Assembly (NCBI RefSeq): GCF_004362865.1 | Contig: NZ_SNYI01000003.1 | Coordinates: 186,001 to 250,000, forward strand | DNA length: 64,000 nt | DNA from: Zeaxanthinibacter enoshimensis | GTDB taxonomy: Bacteria > Bacteroidota > Bacteroidia > Flavobacteriales > Flavobacteriaceae | Reading direction: 5' to 3' | Shown here: in pieces, positions 54,388-63,765 of the stretch | How positions within the stretch are numbered: the first letter of the stretch is position 1 | How the letters are laid out: each line of letters begins with the position of its first letter | Notes under the pieces: model-generated | Databases searched by the model: none | What the model saw: the letters and a program-made list of their open reading frames with translations, nothing else | What the model was told of the DNA's origin: nothing | Made by a program: the position numbers and the translations under genes

Positions 54388-56019
54388 ATGATAGCGATGA
54401 TCAAGAAATACAGCTGGTTAATGGGAATATGTTTTATACTGTTCTCCTGCCAGGAAGATATACCCGGGCTACAGCCTATGGTGGCCCCGGCCAATCTCTC
54501 TGTCGATGCTGCGGTGGCCCAGGACCAGTCCGGCGTGGTCACTATAACGCCCAGCGCAGAGAACGTGATCACCTTCCAGGTGTTCTTTACGCCGGGAGGA
54601 GACCCGGTAATCCTGAACCCGGGAGACAGTGCCACCTTCCGTTATACCAGGTCGGGACAGTATACTCAACCAATTACAGTGGTAGCCTACGGTACAGGGG
54701 GAATATCTTCCAGTACAACGATCAGGGTAGACCTGGATGTGCGGTTGTTCATCGACGAAGCCACTTTACAGATGATCGCCGGGGATGGAACAAAAAGATG
54801 GGTATGGAATAAGAGCGAGGCAGGGCATTTCGGGGTAGGACCGCTGACCAATAACTTCCCGGAGTTCTTTAGCGCCGGACCCGACCAGTTGAATCCATGT
54901 CTGTATGACGATGTATTGGTCTTCAGTTATGATGAGAACGACAATTATTCGTACAGCCTGGAGGCCGGAACAGATAACCTGACCTTTATTAACTGGACCG
55001 AAGTGAATCGTTTTTTTCCGGATGCCAGTCCACAGCAGTTTGTAGATGAATGTAGGGACATCACTGACCAGGCTTCCTTTGCCAATAGTTTTGTGATCAT
55101 AGACAATGGGGACGGAACGCGTACCCTGGATATCGGGGACAGCTTTTTGAGTTATTTCGCGGTAATTCCCGGGCAATACGAGATCATTGAATTGTCAGAG
55201 AACCGACTGAGCGTACGGGGAACCAGTATGCCTTTTAACGGGGACGATCCATTATACTGGTACCACACCTTTGTTCCGGAAGACTTTGATCCCAATGCTG
55301 GGAACGGCGGGCCAGAACCTCCTTTTGATACACTGGTCTTCGCTGATGAATTCGATGTGGATGGTGCACCGAACCCTGATAACTGGAGCTATGATATAGG
55401 AACTGGAGACAATGGATGGGGCAACGGCGAATCCCAGTATTACACAGATCGCCCGGAAAATGTAATTGTAGAGAACGGGGTGCTAAAGATCACTGCGCAG
55501 ACTGAAAGCTATATGGGAAGTGATTATACGTCTGCACGCCTGCTCTCTTACCAGAAACAGGAGTTCCAGTATGGGAGGATAGAGATCAGTGCCAAATTAC
55601 CATCCGGCGGAGGCACCTGGCCAGCCCTTTGGATGCTGGGTGCAGATTTCGAGACGAATACCTGGCCTGCGGCCGGGGAGATAGATATTATGGAACATGT
55701 GGGGAACCAGCAGAATACCATCCATGGTTCTACACATGATCCCGCTAATTTTGCGGGAAATGCCCGCACGGTGACAACCACTGTCCCAACAGCTTCAGAT
55801 GAGTTTCATGTATACGGGGTAGAGTGGGACGCTTCTGAAATTAAGTTCAGTGTAGACGGAACTGTATATGGTACGCTAGAGAATAACGGATCCCTGCCTT
55901 TTAATAAAGATTTCTTCTTTATTATGAACGTGGCTATGGGAGGTAATTTTGGTGGTGCCATCGATCCTGCTTTTACTTCCTCAACCATGGAAGTGGATTA
56001 TATCAGGGTTTATCAATAG
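54388..56019 (+). CDS. Multidomain GH16 endo-beta-1,3-glucanase (laminarinase-type) lipoprotein
   Basis: 543 residues. Lipobox LFSC; a PKD-like domain (about 33-117, AVAQDQSGVVTITPSAENV) close to that of the upstream lipoprotein; an unassigned beta-rich region (about 122-300, TKRWVWNKSEAGHFGVG to NRLSVRGTSM); and a C-terminal GH16 domain (about 315-543). Catalytic residues of the clan are in GEIDIMEHVG: nucleophile E431, D433, acid/base E436; WPALWMLG and MNVAMGGNFGG fit laminarinases and not agarases. Endo-acting on beta-1,3-glucan at the surface. Starts 11 bases after the upstream gene; a terminator follows. Confidence 0.9.
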   Translation: MIAMIKKYSWLMGICFILFSCQEDIPGLQPMVAPANLSVDAAVAQDQSGVVTITPSAENVITFQVFFTPGGDPVILNPGDSATFRYTRSGQYTQPITVVAYGTGGISSSTTIRVDLDVRLFIDEATLQMIAGDGTKRWVWNKSEAGHFGVGPLTNNFPEFFSAGPDQLNPCLYDDVLVFSYDENDNYSYSLEAGTDNLTFINWTEVNRFFPDASPQQFVDECRDITDQASFANSFVIIDNGDGTRTLDIGDSFLSYFAVIPGQYEIIELSENRLSVRGTSMPFNGDDPLYWYHTFVPEDFDPNAGNGGPEPPFDTLVFADEFDVDGAPNPDNWSYDIGTGDNGWGNGESQYYTDRPENVIVENGVLKITAQTESYMGSDYTSARLLSYQKQEFQYGRIEISAKLPSGGGTWPALWMLGADFETNTWPAAGEIDIMEHVGNQQNTIHGSTHDPANFAGNARTVTTTVPTASDEFHVYGVEWDASEIKFSVDGTVYGTLENNGSLPFNKDFFFIMNVAMGGNFGGAIDPAFTSSTMEVDYIRVYQ

Positions 56020-56044
56020 TATATTTGATTTGGTTATTTATTCG

Positions 56045-56076
56045 AAAAAAGGTCGGCCCCCGTACCGGCCTTTTTT
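56045..56076 (+). terminator. Terminator after the susC-susD-SGBP-GH16 genes
   Basis: AAAAAAGGTCGG and CCGGCCTTTTTT form a 12-base stem (one G-U) around an eight-base loop. It divides the locus into two transcripts. Confidence 0.9.
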
Positions 56077-56169
56077 ATTTTATGCACTTTCTTGTTTCTG
56101 AAGGTCTGATCCAAGGAGTTATTAGTATTGAATGATTATTTTAGAGATTCGAAGCTTAAACACCTCAAA

Positions 56170-58455
56170 ATGAAAAAATTAGTCAGTTATTGCGTCCTGT
56201 GTCTTCTGGCAGGGAGCTTTCTTACGTATGGCCAGCAAAGCCCAAACCAGGTAAATAAAGATGAAATAGAGAGAAAAGTAGATTCTCTCCTGGGCCTGAT
56301 GACCCTGGTGGAAAAGGTCGGACAAATGAACCAGTATAATGGTTTCTGGGATGTAACCGGCCCAACTCCTGATGAAGGAGATGCGGCGAAGAAATACGAG
56401 CATCTGCGCTCAGGACTTGTGGGCTCAATGCTCAATGTGCAAGGTACGGAGGAGGTTCGGAAGGTTCAGAAGATCGCTGTAGAGGAGAGTCGGCTTGGTA
56501 TCCCGTTGATCATAGCGTTCGATGTTATTCATGGATATAAGACCATCAGTCCTATTCCCCTTGCAGAAGCTGCGAGTTGGGATCTGGAAGCGATCCGGAA
56601 ATCAGCAGGGGTGGCAGCGCAAGAGGCTGCTGCAAGTGGTATTAACTGGACTTTTGCCCCTATGGTGGATATCTCGAGGGATGCCCGCTGGGGAAGGGTG
56701 ATGGAAGGTGCCGGGGAAGATCCTTTCCTGGGCGCGAAGATAGGATATGCCCGGGTCAAGGGGTTCCAGGGGGATGATCTTTCTGAAGTGAATACCGTAG
56801 CTGCCTGTGCAAAGCATTTTGCAGGCTATGGTTTTTCAGAAGCCGGCCGGGATTACAACACCGTGGATGTTGGTACTTCTACGTTGCACAATATAATCTT
56901 CCCACCATTTAAAGCCGCTATAGAGGCCGATGTTAAGACATTTATGAATTCGTTTAACGAGTTGAACGGGATTCCTGCGACAGGTAACAGGTTCCTACAG
57001 CGGGATGTGCTGAAACAGGCCTGGAATTACCAAGGGTTCGTTGTATCCGATTGGGGTTCGTTGAGTGAAATGATCAGTCATGGGTATGCCAGGGACGGAA
57101 AACAGGCTGCAATGCTTGCGGCCAATGCAGGTTCGGATATGGACATGGAGTCTTATCTCTACGTAAAACATCTTGAAGACCTGGTAAAAGAGGGTAAAGT
57201 GGACGAAGCCCTGATTGACGATTCGGTCAGGCGGATCCTCCGGGTAAAATATGAACTGGGATTGATGGACGACCCTTATCGCTACTGTGATCCCGAGAGA
57301 GAGAAAACCGTGATCGGGAGCCAGGGAAACCAGGATCTGGTACTGGATATGGCTAAGAAATCGATCGTGCTCTTAAAGAATGAAACCGATCTGCTGCCCC
57401 TGAAAAAGAATGGGATGAAGATAGCAGTGATCGGAGCTTTAGCGGATGATAAGGACAGCCCACTGGGCAGCTGGCGGTTAGCAGCAGATGCCAACACCGC
57501 GGTTTCCGTACTGGAAGGATTAAATTCCTATAAGGGTAACGAGATCACATACGCAAAAGGTGTAGATCTCATTACAGAGGAAGCCAGCTTTATCATGGAA
57601 ACCAAGATAAATACAACTGACCGGTCCGGGATAGAAGAAGCCGTCGAGGCTGCTAAAGGTAAGGACGTAGTATTAATGGTCTTAGGGGAACACGGGTTCC
57701 AATCCGGGGAAGGACGGAGCCGTGCCAGCCTGGATCTACCGGGTCTGCAGCAGGAATTACTCGAAGCAGTGTACAAGGTCAATAAGAATATTGTTCTGTT
57801 GTTAATGAATGGCAGACCCCTTACCATCAACTGGGCAGCGGAAAATGTGCCCACTATCCTCGAGGTATGGCATTTAGGTACTCAAAGCGGGAATGCCATC
57901 GCCCAGGTGCTGTACGGGGATTACAATCCGAGTGGTAAACTGCCCATGACGTTTCCGCGTAGTGTAGGCCAGGTTCCTATTTATTACAATTTTAAAAATA
58001 CCGGGAGACCAACTATCCCGGCCCCTGACCTGGTATTCTGGTCTCATTATATTGACGAAAGCAATGACCCCCTGTATGAATTCGGCTATGGTCTGAGTTA
58101 TACGGATTTTGAATACAGCAACCTGAGATTAAGTGAAAGCTCGTTCTCCGGGGACGGATCCATTACAGTTTCATTCACCCTGAAAAATACCGGGTCGTAT
58201 GCGGGTACGGAAGTGGCGCAGATGTATATCCGCGATCTTTTCGGAAGTGTGACCAGGCCTGTGAGAGAACTTAAAGGATTTGAGCTGGTCAGCCTCCAGC
58301 CGGGTGAATCAAAGACTGTGAATTTCAAAATAGACCGGGAACTTATCAGTTACTATACGGCCAATGATCGTTGGGAAGCAGAACCGGGAGAATTCAAGGT
58401 GTTTATTGGTGGGAGTTCAAATGCAACGATGGAAATCGGATTTACTTACGAATAA
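56170..58455 (+). CDS. bglX: GH3 periplasmic beta-glucosidase (BglX-type)
   Basis: 761 residues from the ATG at 56170, where the signal peptide begins (MKKLVSYCVLCLLAGSFLTYG); an upstream ATG adds 14 residues. No lipobox, so soluble in the periplasm. GH3 N-domain: WGRVMEGAGEDPFLGAKIGYARVKGFQG, CAKHFAGYGFSEAGRDYNTVD, nucleophile D294 in GFVVSDWGS. C-domain: acid/base region LGEHGFQSGEGRSRASLDLPGLQ; a fibronectin-III-like domain closes (about 665-761). Removes glucose from oligosaccharides. Beta-1,3 preference is inferred from the neighbours. Confidence 0.93.
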   Translation: MKKLVSYCVLCLLAGSFLTYGQQSPNQVNKDEIERKVDSLLGLMTLVEKVGQMNQYNGFWDVTGPTPDEGDAAKKYEHLRSGLVGSMLNVQGTEEVRKVQKIAVEESRLGIPLIIAFDVIHGYKTISPIPLAEAASWDLEAIRKSAGVAAQEAAASGINWTFAPMVDISRDARWGRVMEGAGEDPFLGAKIGYARVKGFQGDDLSEVNTVAACAKHFAGYGFSEAGRDYNTVDVGTSTLHNIIFPPFKAAIEADVKTFMNSFNELNGIPATGNRFLQRDVLKQAWNYQGFVVSDWGSLSEMISHGYARDGKQAAMLAANAGSDMDMESYLYVKHLEDLVKEGKVDEALIDDSVRRILRVKYELGLMDDPYRYCDPEREKTVIGSQGNQDLVLDMAKKSIVLLKNETDLLPLKKNGMKIAVIGALADDKDSPLGSWRLAADANTAVSVLEGLNSYKGNEITYAKGVDLITEEASFIMETKINTTDRSGIEEAVEAAKGKDVVLMVLGEHGFQSGEGRSRASLDLPGLQQELLEAVYKVNKNIVLLLMNGRPLTINWAAENVPTILEVWHLGTQSGNAIAQVLYGDYNPSGKLPMTFPRSVGQVPIYYNFKNTGRPTIPAPDLVFWSHYIDESNDPLYEFGYGLSYTDFEYSNLRLSESSFSGDGSITVSFTLKNTGSYAGTEVAQMYIRDLFGSVTRPVRELKGFELVSLQPGESKTVNFKIDRELISYYTANDRWEAEPGEFKVFIGGSSNATMEIGFTYE

Positions 58456-58458
58456 TTT

Positions 58459-59214
58459 ATGAGGTATATCCTTCTCTTATTTTTCATAGCGGCCTGTAAC
58501 AGCGGAGAAAAATCCGGACTGGTCTGGGAGGAAGATTTTAACGGTGAGACACTGGACGCTTCCAAATGGAGTTACCAGCTTGGGGATGGTTGTCCTGAGC
58601 TCTGTGGTTGGGGAAATAACGAGCCCCAGATATATACCACGAATAACCATGAGCTTCGTGACGGGAAACTTTATATAACCGTTCGTAAAGAAGACAGTAT
58701 TTATACCTCCACACGGATCACCACAAAGGACAAGTTCGAATTTAAGTATGGCAGGGTAGAAGCCAGGGCAAAGATCCCGACAGGGAAAGGAGTTTGGCCT
58801 GCCTTCTGGATGCTCGGCGCTAACATAGACGAGGTAGGATGGCCTCTTAGCGGAGAAATAGATATTCTGGAATATGTCGGTAAAGAACCCGGGATTATCT
58901 TTACTTCCTTACATACCCAGGACAGCCACGGGAATACCATTCATACCCGTAAAACGAAGATCGATGGAATAGAGGAGGGTTTTCATGTATACGTGGCAGA
59001 CTGGAGCCCGGAAAAGATCGAGTTCTTCGTGGATGGAAAATCGGTTTACACCTTCAGTCCCGGGGAGCGCTCTCAGGAAGTATGGCCTTTTGACCAGCCT
59101 TTTTATTTATTGCTGAATGTAGCGGTGGGAGGTAATTTTGGCGGACCGGAGATCGACGACAGCATTTTTCCCCAGCAATTCGTGGTCGATTACATCCGCG
59201 TCTATAAGCCCTGA
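58459..59214 (+). CDS. Single-domain GH16 lipoprotein
   Basis: 251 residues. Lipobox FIAAC, Cys13, then directly a GH16 domain. Catalytic motif GEIDILEYVG with E133, D135 and E138. It has WPAFWMLG, GWGNNEPQIYT and LNVAVGGNFGGP as in laminarinases. Shorter than the first GH16 and without PKD or other modules. It starts three bases after the GH3 stop, so is expressed with it; a periplasm-facing or surface place cannot be told from the sequence. Confidence 0.92.
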   Translation: MRYILLLFFIAACNSGEKSGLVWEEDFNGETLDASKWSYQLGDGCPELCGWGNNEPQIYTTNNHELRDGKLYITVRKEDSIYTSTRITTKDKFEFKYGRVEARAKIPTGKGVWPAFWMLGANIDEVGWPLSGEIDILEYVGKEPGIIFTSLHTQDSHGNTIHTRKTKIDGIEEGFHVYVADWSPEKIEFFVDGKSVYTFSPGERSQEVWPFDQPFYLLLNVAVGGNFGGPEIDDSIFPQQFVVDYIRVYKP

Positions 59215-59238
59215 GCCTGTAATTTCAAACTTACAGGC
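59215..59238 (+). terminator. Hairpin after the last GH16 gene
   Basis: GCCTGTAA and TTACAGGC form a perfect eight-base stem around an eight-base loop immediately after the stop. There is no T-run, so it may only be a 3'-end structure between convergent genes. Confidence 0.4.
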
Positions 59239-59264
59239 ACGTACTCAGCTTATTTGTAATCCGA

Positions 59265-60698
59265 TTAGTCTCCCATTGGTGATATCGGTGACCTCCCAAT
59301 CGCGTTCAGCAAACCTGCCTGGGCTTCCAGTGCTTTTACAGTAAGCATATTGGCTTTTAACTGGGCATCTATCAGTTTCTGCTCCCGACTGTTCACCAGG
59401 AATAGTGAACTTTCACCGAGGTAAAACTTTCGTTCTTCGGCACGAAGCAGTTCGCGGTAATTGTTTACCATGGCTGCCACTAACTCGTTTTGGGTGCCCA
59501 GGGATATGATCTCCCGGTTGGCAGCCTCTATTTTATTCTGCAGGCTGACTGTGGCAGATGCTCTTTCAAAATTGGTTTCCCTCAGTTTTAAATTCGCCAA
59601 TTTTAAAGCCCCCCGTTCTTTACGTAGAAACAAAGGAAGATTGAAGGTAAGTCCGGCCTTATAATTATCCGGGTCCAGGCTGTTAATGGTTGATGCATCC
59701 TCAGTGATAAAATTATACTCTACATCCAGCTGGGGCAGCAGTTGATTCCTCTTCAGCGCCCGGTCTACCCGGAGACTTTCAAGTTTCAGGTCCAGTGAGC
59801 GTAATTTAGGATGTTCTTCTATAGGCGTGCCTGCAATCCACAATGAATCTGTTCTCAGAATTGCAGCCATATTCCCGGGGTTAGGACTCATTGGAACCAC
59901 TGTTTCTTTCAACTCCAGGGGAACATCTTCCAGCCAAAGGTAATTACTGAGTTCCAGCGAAGCTTTAGTGGTCTTAAGGCCTGCTGCTTCGAGGTTCAGA
60001 AACCTGTCTTGGAGGGTTATTTTAGCTTCGATCGAGTCGATCGGGGCCTTTTCCCCGGTTTCCACACTACGTTTGATCCCGCGAAACCGCACCTCTGCAT
60101 TTTCCAGAAAACTACGGTAGATTTCCTGCTCGTTATAGGCTTCCAGCCATCCCAGGTAAGCCTGGCTGGCTTCATACAGGATCTGGTTGATAAGTAGTTC
60201 CCGCTCTGCTTTGGTTTGCTCACGGAATAATTTTGCTTTCTTCAGGGTAGCCATCCTGTCATTCATCAACAGGCCTTTAGCCAGGGATAGGCTCACCCCG
60301 GCACTGTAGAGTCCGCCATCCGGAACCGTCAGTGAAGGATCGAGGAATTCCCCGGTATTTTCCTCGAAATTTGCTTTAAATTCCAGTCCGTACCAGGTCG
60401 GGATCTTAAATGTGGCGTTCAGCTCATCATAGTATTCCGTGCCTTTGAAATCTTTCCGATCGTAATCTACTTCTACCTTGGGATCAAAACTACCACGAGC
60501 TTTTAATAATTCTGCCTCCCCGAAACCCAGCTGCAGATCTGCCTGCCTGATCAGCGGGTGGTGCCTTTTAACCTGCCCGATAAATTCCTCAAAGGAGAGG
60601 ACGTTCGTTGAGATAGTGCCCGGGGATTGGCTGTATACCATACCGGCATTAAAGCAAAGCAGGATCAGGATTATTTGTAATAAATAGAACTGTTTCAT
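59265..60698 (-). CDS. TolC-family outer-membrane channel
   Basis: 477 residues. Signal peptide (to about 23, ending VYSQ), then the two-fold coiled-coil repeat of TolC proteins (SFEEFIGQVKRHHPLIRQADLQLGFGEAELLKARGSFDPKVEV, and EERKFYLGESSLFLVNSREQKLIDAQLKANML near the end). It forms a trimeric tunnel through the outer membrane and periplasm. Its start overlaps the adaptor gene by four bases (operon end). Confidence 0.92.
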   Translation of the reverse strand: MKQFYLLQIILILLCFNAGMVYSQSPGTISTNVLSFEEFIGQVKRHHPLIRQADLQLGFGEAELLKARGSFDPKVEVDYDRKDFKGTEYYDELNATFKIPTWYGLEFKANFEENTGEFLDPSLTVPDGGLYSAGVSLSLAKGLLMNDRMATLKKAKLFREQTKAERELLINQILYEASQAYLGWLEAYNEQEIYRSFLENAEVRFRGIKRSVETGEKAPIDSIEAKITLQDRFLNLEAAGLKTTKASLELSNYLWLEDVPLELKETVVPMSPNPGNMAAILRTDSLWIAGTPIEEHPKLRSLDLKLESLRVDRALKRNQLLPQLDVEYNFITEDASTINSLDPDNYKAGLTFNLPLFLRKERGALKLANLKLRETNFERASATVSLQNKIEAANREIISLGTQNELVAAMVNNYRELLRAEERKFYLGESSLFLVNSREQKLIDAQLKANMLTVKALEAQAGLLNAIGRSPISPMGD

Positions 60699-62059
60699 GA
60701 TTTACCCTTTACCGGAGTTTCTGATCCTTTGCTTCCGTCCATGATGTAGTAATTAGGAGGAAATCCGTTTAACTGCCTCCAGATCTCGTACCAGATCGGG
60801 ACATCCTCGAGAAGTGCTATAGTATAAGCTCCTGAACCGACCCTGACCTTTTCGGGCCATGGCCTGTCTTCAGGATCAGGGGCAATAAGTACGCGGAATT
60901 TCCCATTCTCGCTGATAAAGGTTTCAATAGCTACTACCTTCCCTCCAAAAGTACCATAGGATGCATTGGGCCAACCGCTGAAAAAGATCGAAGGCCAGCC
61001 GTCAAACTGCACGCGCACCGGTTCACCGATCTGTATGAGGGGAATGTCTATAGGCTCGATATAGGTCTCTACCGCCAGCTCGTAGCCGGTTGGCATGATC
61101 TGCACCAGTTTTTCCCCGGATTGTATGGTTTCCCCCAACCCTGATTTAATCGCTTTATTAATATAGCCGTTATTAGGGGCGGTAATGTAATACTGTGAGC
61201 TGCGGATCCTGTAATTACTTTCCTGGTTCTCCAGTTTACTAACTTCGGCCTCGGCCTCAAATTGACTTGAAGCCGCAGTGAACTTCTCACTCCTGGCTTT
61301 TGAGATCTTATCGGTATATTCCGCATCGATCCTGGCGATCTCCATTTCTGCATTCAGCACTTCATTTTTACTGGACAGTAATTTGTTTTCCTGTGAGATC
61401 AGTTTTGCCTGGGTTTCCTGTAGTTTGAGTCGCTTTTCTTCCACATCGGTCACCGCCTTATAGCCCTCCTGTTGCAGGGTTTGGGTGCGGTTGAACTGCC
61501 TTTCCGCGATGGTCAGGTTGGTTCTGGCAGCCTCCAGGTCAATACTGTCACTCTTAACCTTTAGCTTGGACTGCAGCAGGTAGTTCCTGGCCTGGGAGAG
61601 TTTCAATTCCCGTTCTTTCAGCAAGGCGTTTACCTGTTGATCCAACGCCATGATCTTCTCCTGGTAAGAACCTACAGAGCGTTGTTTGGCTTCCCGTTGC
61701 TGGGCAGTTCGCTCCACGAGTTTAGGATCTTGGTATTCCGTATAGATCTCCGAGATGAACAGGATAGTGTCCCCTTTACTTACATAATCACCTTCACGGA
61801 CAAACCATTTTTCAATACGGCCCGGGATAGGGGACTGGATAGTTTGTGGTCTCAGGTCCGGAGTCAGGGTGGTAAGGTATCCCCTGCCTGCAACATTCTG
61901 GGTCCATGGGAGGAAAAGCACGATAAATGCGATCAGGGCAAAAGCAGCGATAAATTTGTTCAGTACCGCATAGTGCCTGTCGTGAAAAACCTTGTTATAT
62001 GACTTAAATTGATCAAGGTTTACTTTCTGGTTGAGCTTGTTATATGAAATGTTAAGCAT
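60695..62059 (-). CDS. HlyD-family periplasmic adaptor
   Basis: 454 residues. N-terminal membrane helix (about 34-53, FIAAFALIAFIVLFLPW), biotinyl-lipoyl halves (GRIEKWFVREGDYVSKGDTILFI; YYITAPNNGYINKAIKSGLGETIQSG), a long coiled coil (about 115-285) and a beta-barrel domain with VRVQFDGWPSIFFSGWP. It bridges the ABC protein and the TolC channel. Overlaps both: four bases with the TolC gene, eight with the ABC gene. Confidence 0.92.
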   Translation of the reverse strand: MLNISYNKLNQKVNLDQFKSYNKVFHDRHYAVLNKFIAAFALIAFIVLFLPWTQNVAGRGYLTTLTPDLRPQTIQSPIPGRIEKWFVREGDYVSKGDTILFISEIYTEYQDPKLVERTAQQREAKQRSVGSYQEKIMALDQQVNALLKERELKLSQARNYLLQSKLKVKSDSIDLEAARTNLTIAERQFNRTQTLQQEGYKAVTDVEEKRLKLQETQAKLISQENKLLSSKNEVLNAEMEIARIDAEYTDKISKARSEKFTAASSQFEAEAEVSKLENQESNYRIRSSQYYITAPNNGYINKAIKSGLGETIQSGEKLVQIMPTGYELAVETYIEPIDIPLIQIGEPVRVQFDGWPSIFFSGWPNASYGTFGGKVVAIETFISENGKFRVLIAPDPEDRPWPEKVRVGSGAYTIALLEDVPIWYEIWRQLNGFPPNYYIMDGSKGSETPVKGKS

Positions 62060-63728
62060 GGTCTCCGGATTTTGTCACAATTTTACCTTCATTCAACTCT
62101 ATCAGGCGTGTACATGTCTTTTCCCATTCCGGGTTCCGACTTACAACTATCAATGCCCAGGGCCTTTCCGGGGCCGAGAGGTACTGGATTATCCTTGAAG
62201 CGATCCCTGCTTCTACCAGTTCCAATGGGTCCTTAAGAACCAGGAACCGGGGTTTGTGAACAATGGCCCGGGCAAGAACGATCCGGATAGCTACCGAATA
62301 AGGAATATATTGCCCTTCCGGGTATAGTTTTGTTTTTAGGCCTTTGGGTTGCTCCCGTACAAAATCGAGTAATTCCAGCTGTTTTAGCACGTGGTGAACA
62401 TCTTCATTAGAAATATCTTCCCGTCCAAAGGTGATATTTTCCAGGATGGTTCCTTCAAAGGGACTCTGGTCAGGAAGGACCTGCCCCAATTTAGCCCTGT
62501 ATTTGTTGGGCCATACACCTTTGTAGGAGCGGTCATTGACATAGAAAGCCCCGCTGGTGTACTCCAGGACACCCGATAATATCTTCAGTAAAGTAGTTTT
62601 CCCCGAACCCGATACCCCCTGGAGAAGTATACGATCCCCGGCATTGATCTCAAAGGAGATCCCTCTCAGGATGTCTTGTCCTTCCGGGCTGCTGTACCTC
62701 AATTCATCCAATTCCAGGTGTAAAATCTCCTCTCGCTCAAAAGGGTCTTCTCCTTCCTGGGGCTCCAGGTCTTTATCGACAACTTCCCCGATCTTTTCCA
62801 GGGAGGTAAGAACATCGTAAAAGGTATCCAGGCCGGTGATCACTTTTTCTACCGAATTGATCACGAGCAGGATGATGATCTCTGAGGCGACAAACTGCCC
62901 GATATTCATCTGTTGATTTAAAACCAGTAAACCGCCGATCAACAGTAACCCGGCTGTTACCAGTACTTTGAAACCGATAAACTGTGCAAACTGAAGCAGC
63001 AGGATACGAAAATGTCCTTCCCGTGAATCCAGGTAATCTACGGTTAACTTATCGTTGCGGTTCATCGCAAGGGAAGAGGTTCCGGAGAGTTTAAAACTCA
63101 TCAGTGATCTCGCCACTTCCTGTATCCAGTGGGCAACCCGGTATTTACTTCTTGACTCTTCAAGGCTTGTCTCCAACCCTTTGCGGGCGGTGAACTGGAA
63201 TAGCAGGTAGACCAGGCCGATCAGCAGCAGGCCGTAGAGAATAAAGAAGGGGTGGTAGAATGAGAGCAGCAACAGACCGAACAGGATCTGCAGCAGGGCT
63301 GCTGGGAAATCGATCAGTATTTTAGAAAGTCCTTTCTGCACCGTCAGGGTATCAAAGAAGCGGTTCGCCAACTCCGGGGGGTAATACTTCCTGAGTTCTG
63401 CCGGTTTGATCTTTGGAAATCGGTATGCAAATTCGAAAGAGGAACGGATAAAGATCTTCTGCTGTATATTTTCCAGGATCCGGAGCTGCATCAGTTGCAG
63501 GATCCCCTGGAATGCCACAGCCATGGTCACCAGGACTACCAGTACAATCCAGGAGGTGGAGACCTGGGCGCCCTGGATCAGGTTAATGATCGCCTGTATA
63601 CCCAGGGGCAGGGACAAGGCGACAACTCCCGCAAGAATGGCATACAGGAATAATTGGCGAAGATCCTTTCTGTCTAGCTTCAATAAGCTTACAAAACGGA
63701 TCCAGGGAGTAATAAGTTTGCTTTTCAT
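62052..63728 (-). CDS. ABC transporter of the tripartite exporter, degenerate ATPase motifs
   Basis: 558 residues: a six-helix exporter domain (about 15-300) and an NBD (about 340-558). Walker A is intact (GVSGSGKTT, about 370-378), and the Q loop is there (GQVLPDQSPFEGTI). But LSGGQ is replaced by IPYSV (475-479), Walker B DE by K499-D500 (FLVLKDPLE), and the switch His by S530 (IVVSRNPEW). No N-terminal C39 peptidase domain. The codon at Walker B is AAG on the coding strand, so the change is in the sequence as given. Together with the adaptor and channel it would be a type-I-like exporter; the NBD may be weakly active or mainly structural. Confidence 0.85.
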   Translation of the reverse strand: MKSKLITPWIRFVSLLKLDRKDLRQLFLYAILAGVVALSLPLGIQAIINLIQGAQVSTSWIVLVVLVTMAVAFQGILQLMQLRILENIQQKIFIRSSFEFAYRFPKIKPAELRKYYPPELANRFFDTLTVQKGLSKILIDFPAALLQILFGLLLLSFYHPFFILYGLLLIGLVYLLFQFTARKGLETSLEESRSKYRVAHWIQEVARSLMSFKLSGTSSLAMNRNDKLTVDYLDSREGHFRILLLQFAQFIGFKVLVTAGLLLIGGLLVLNQQMNIGQFVASEIIILLVINSVEKVITGLDTFYDVLTSLEKIGEVVDKDLEPQEGEDPFEREEILHLELDELRYSSPEGQDILRGISFEINAGDRILLQGVSGSGKTTLLKILSGVLEYTSGAFYVNDRSYKGVWPNKYRAKLGQVLPDQSPFEGTILENITFGREDISNEDVHHVLKQLELLDFVREQPKGLKTKLYPEGQYIPYSVAIRIVLARAIVHKPRFLVLKDPLELVEAGIASRIIQYLSAPERPWALIVVSRNPEWEKTCTRLIELNEGKIVTKSGDHA

Positions 63729-63765
63729 CAGCCTTTCTGTTAATCGGTTTTAGATTGATTTGATC

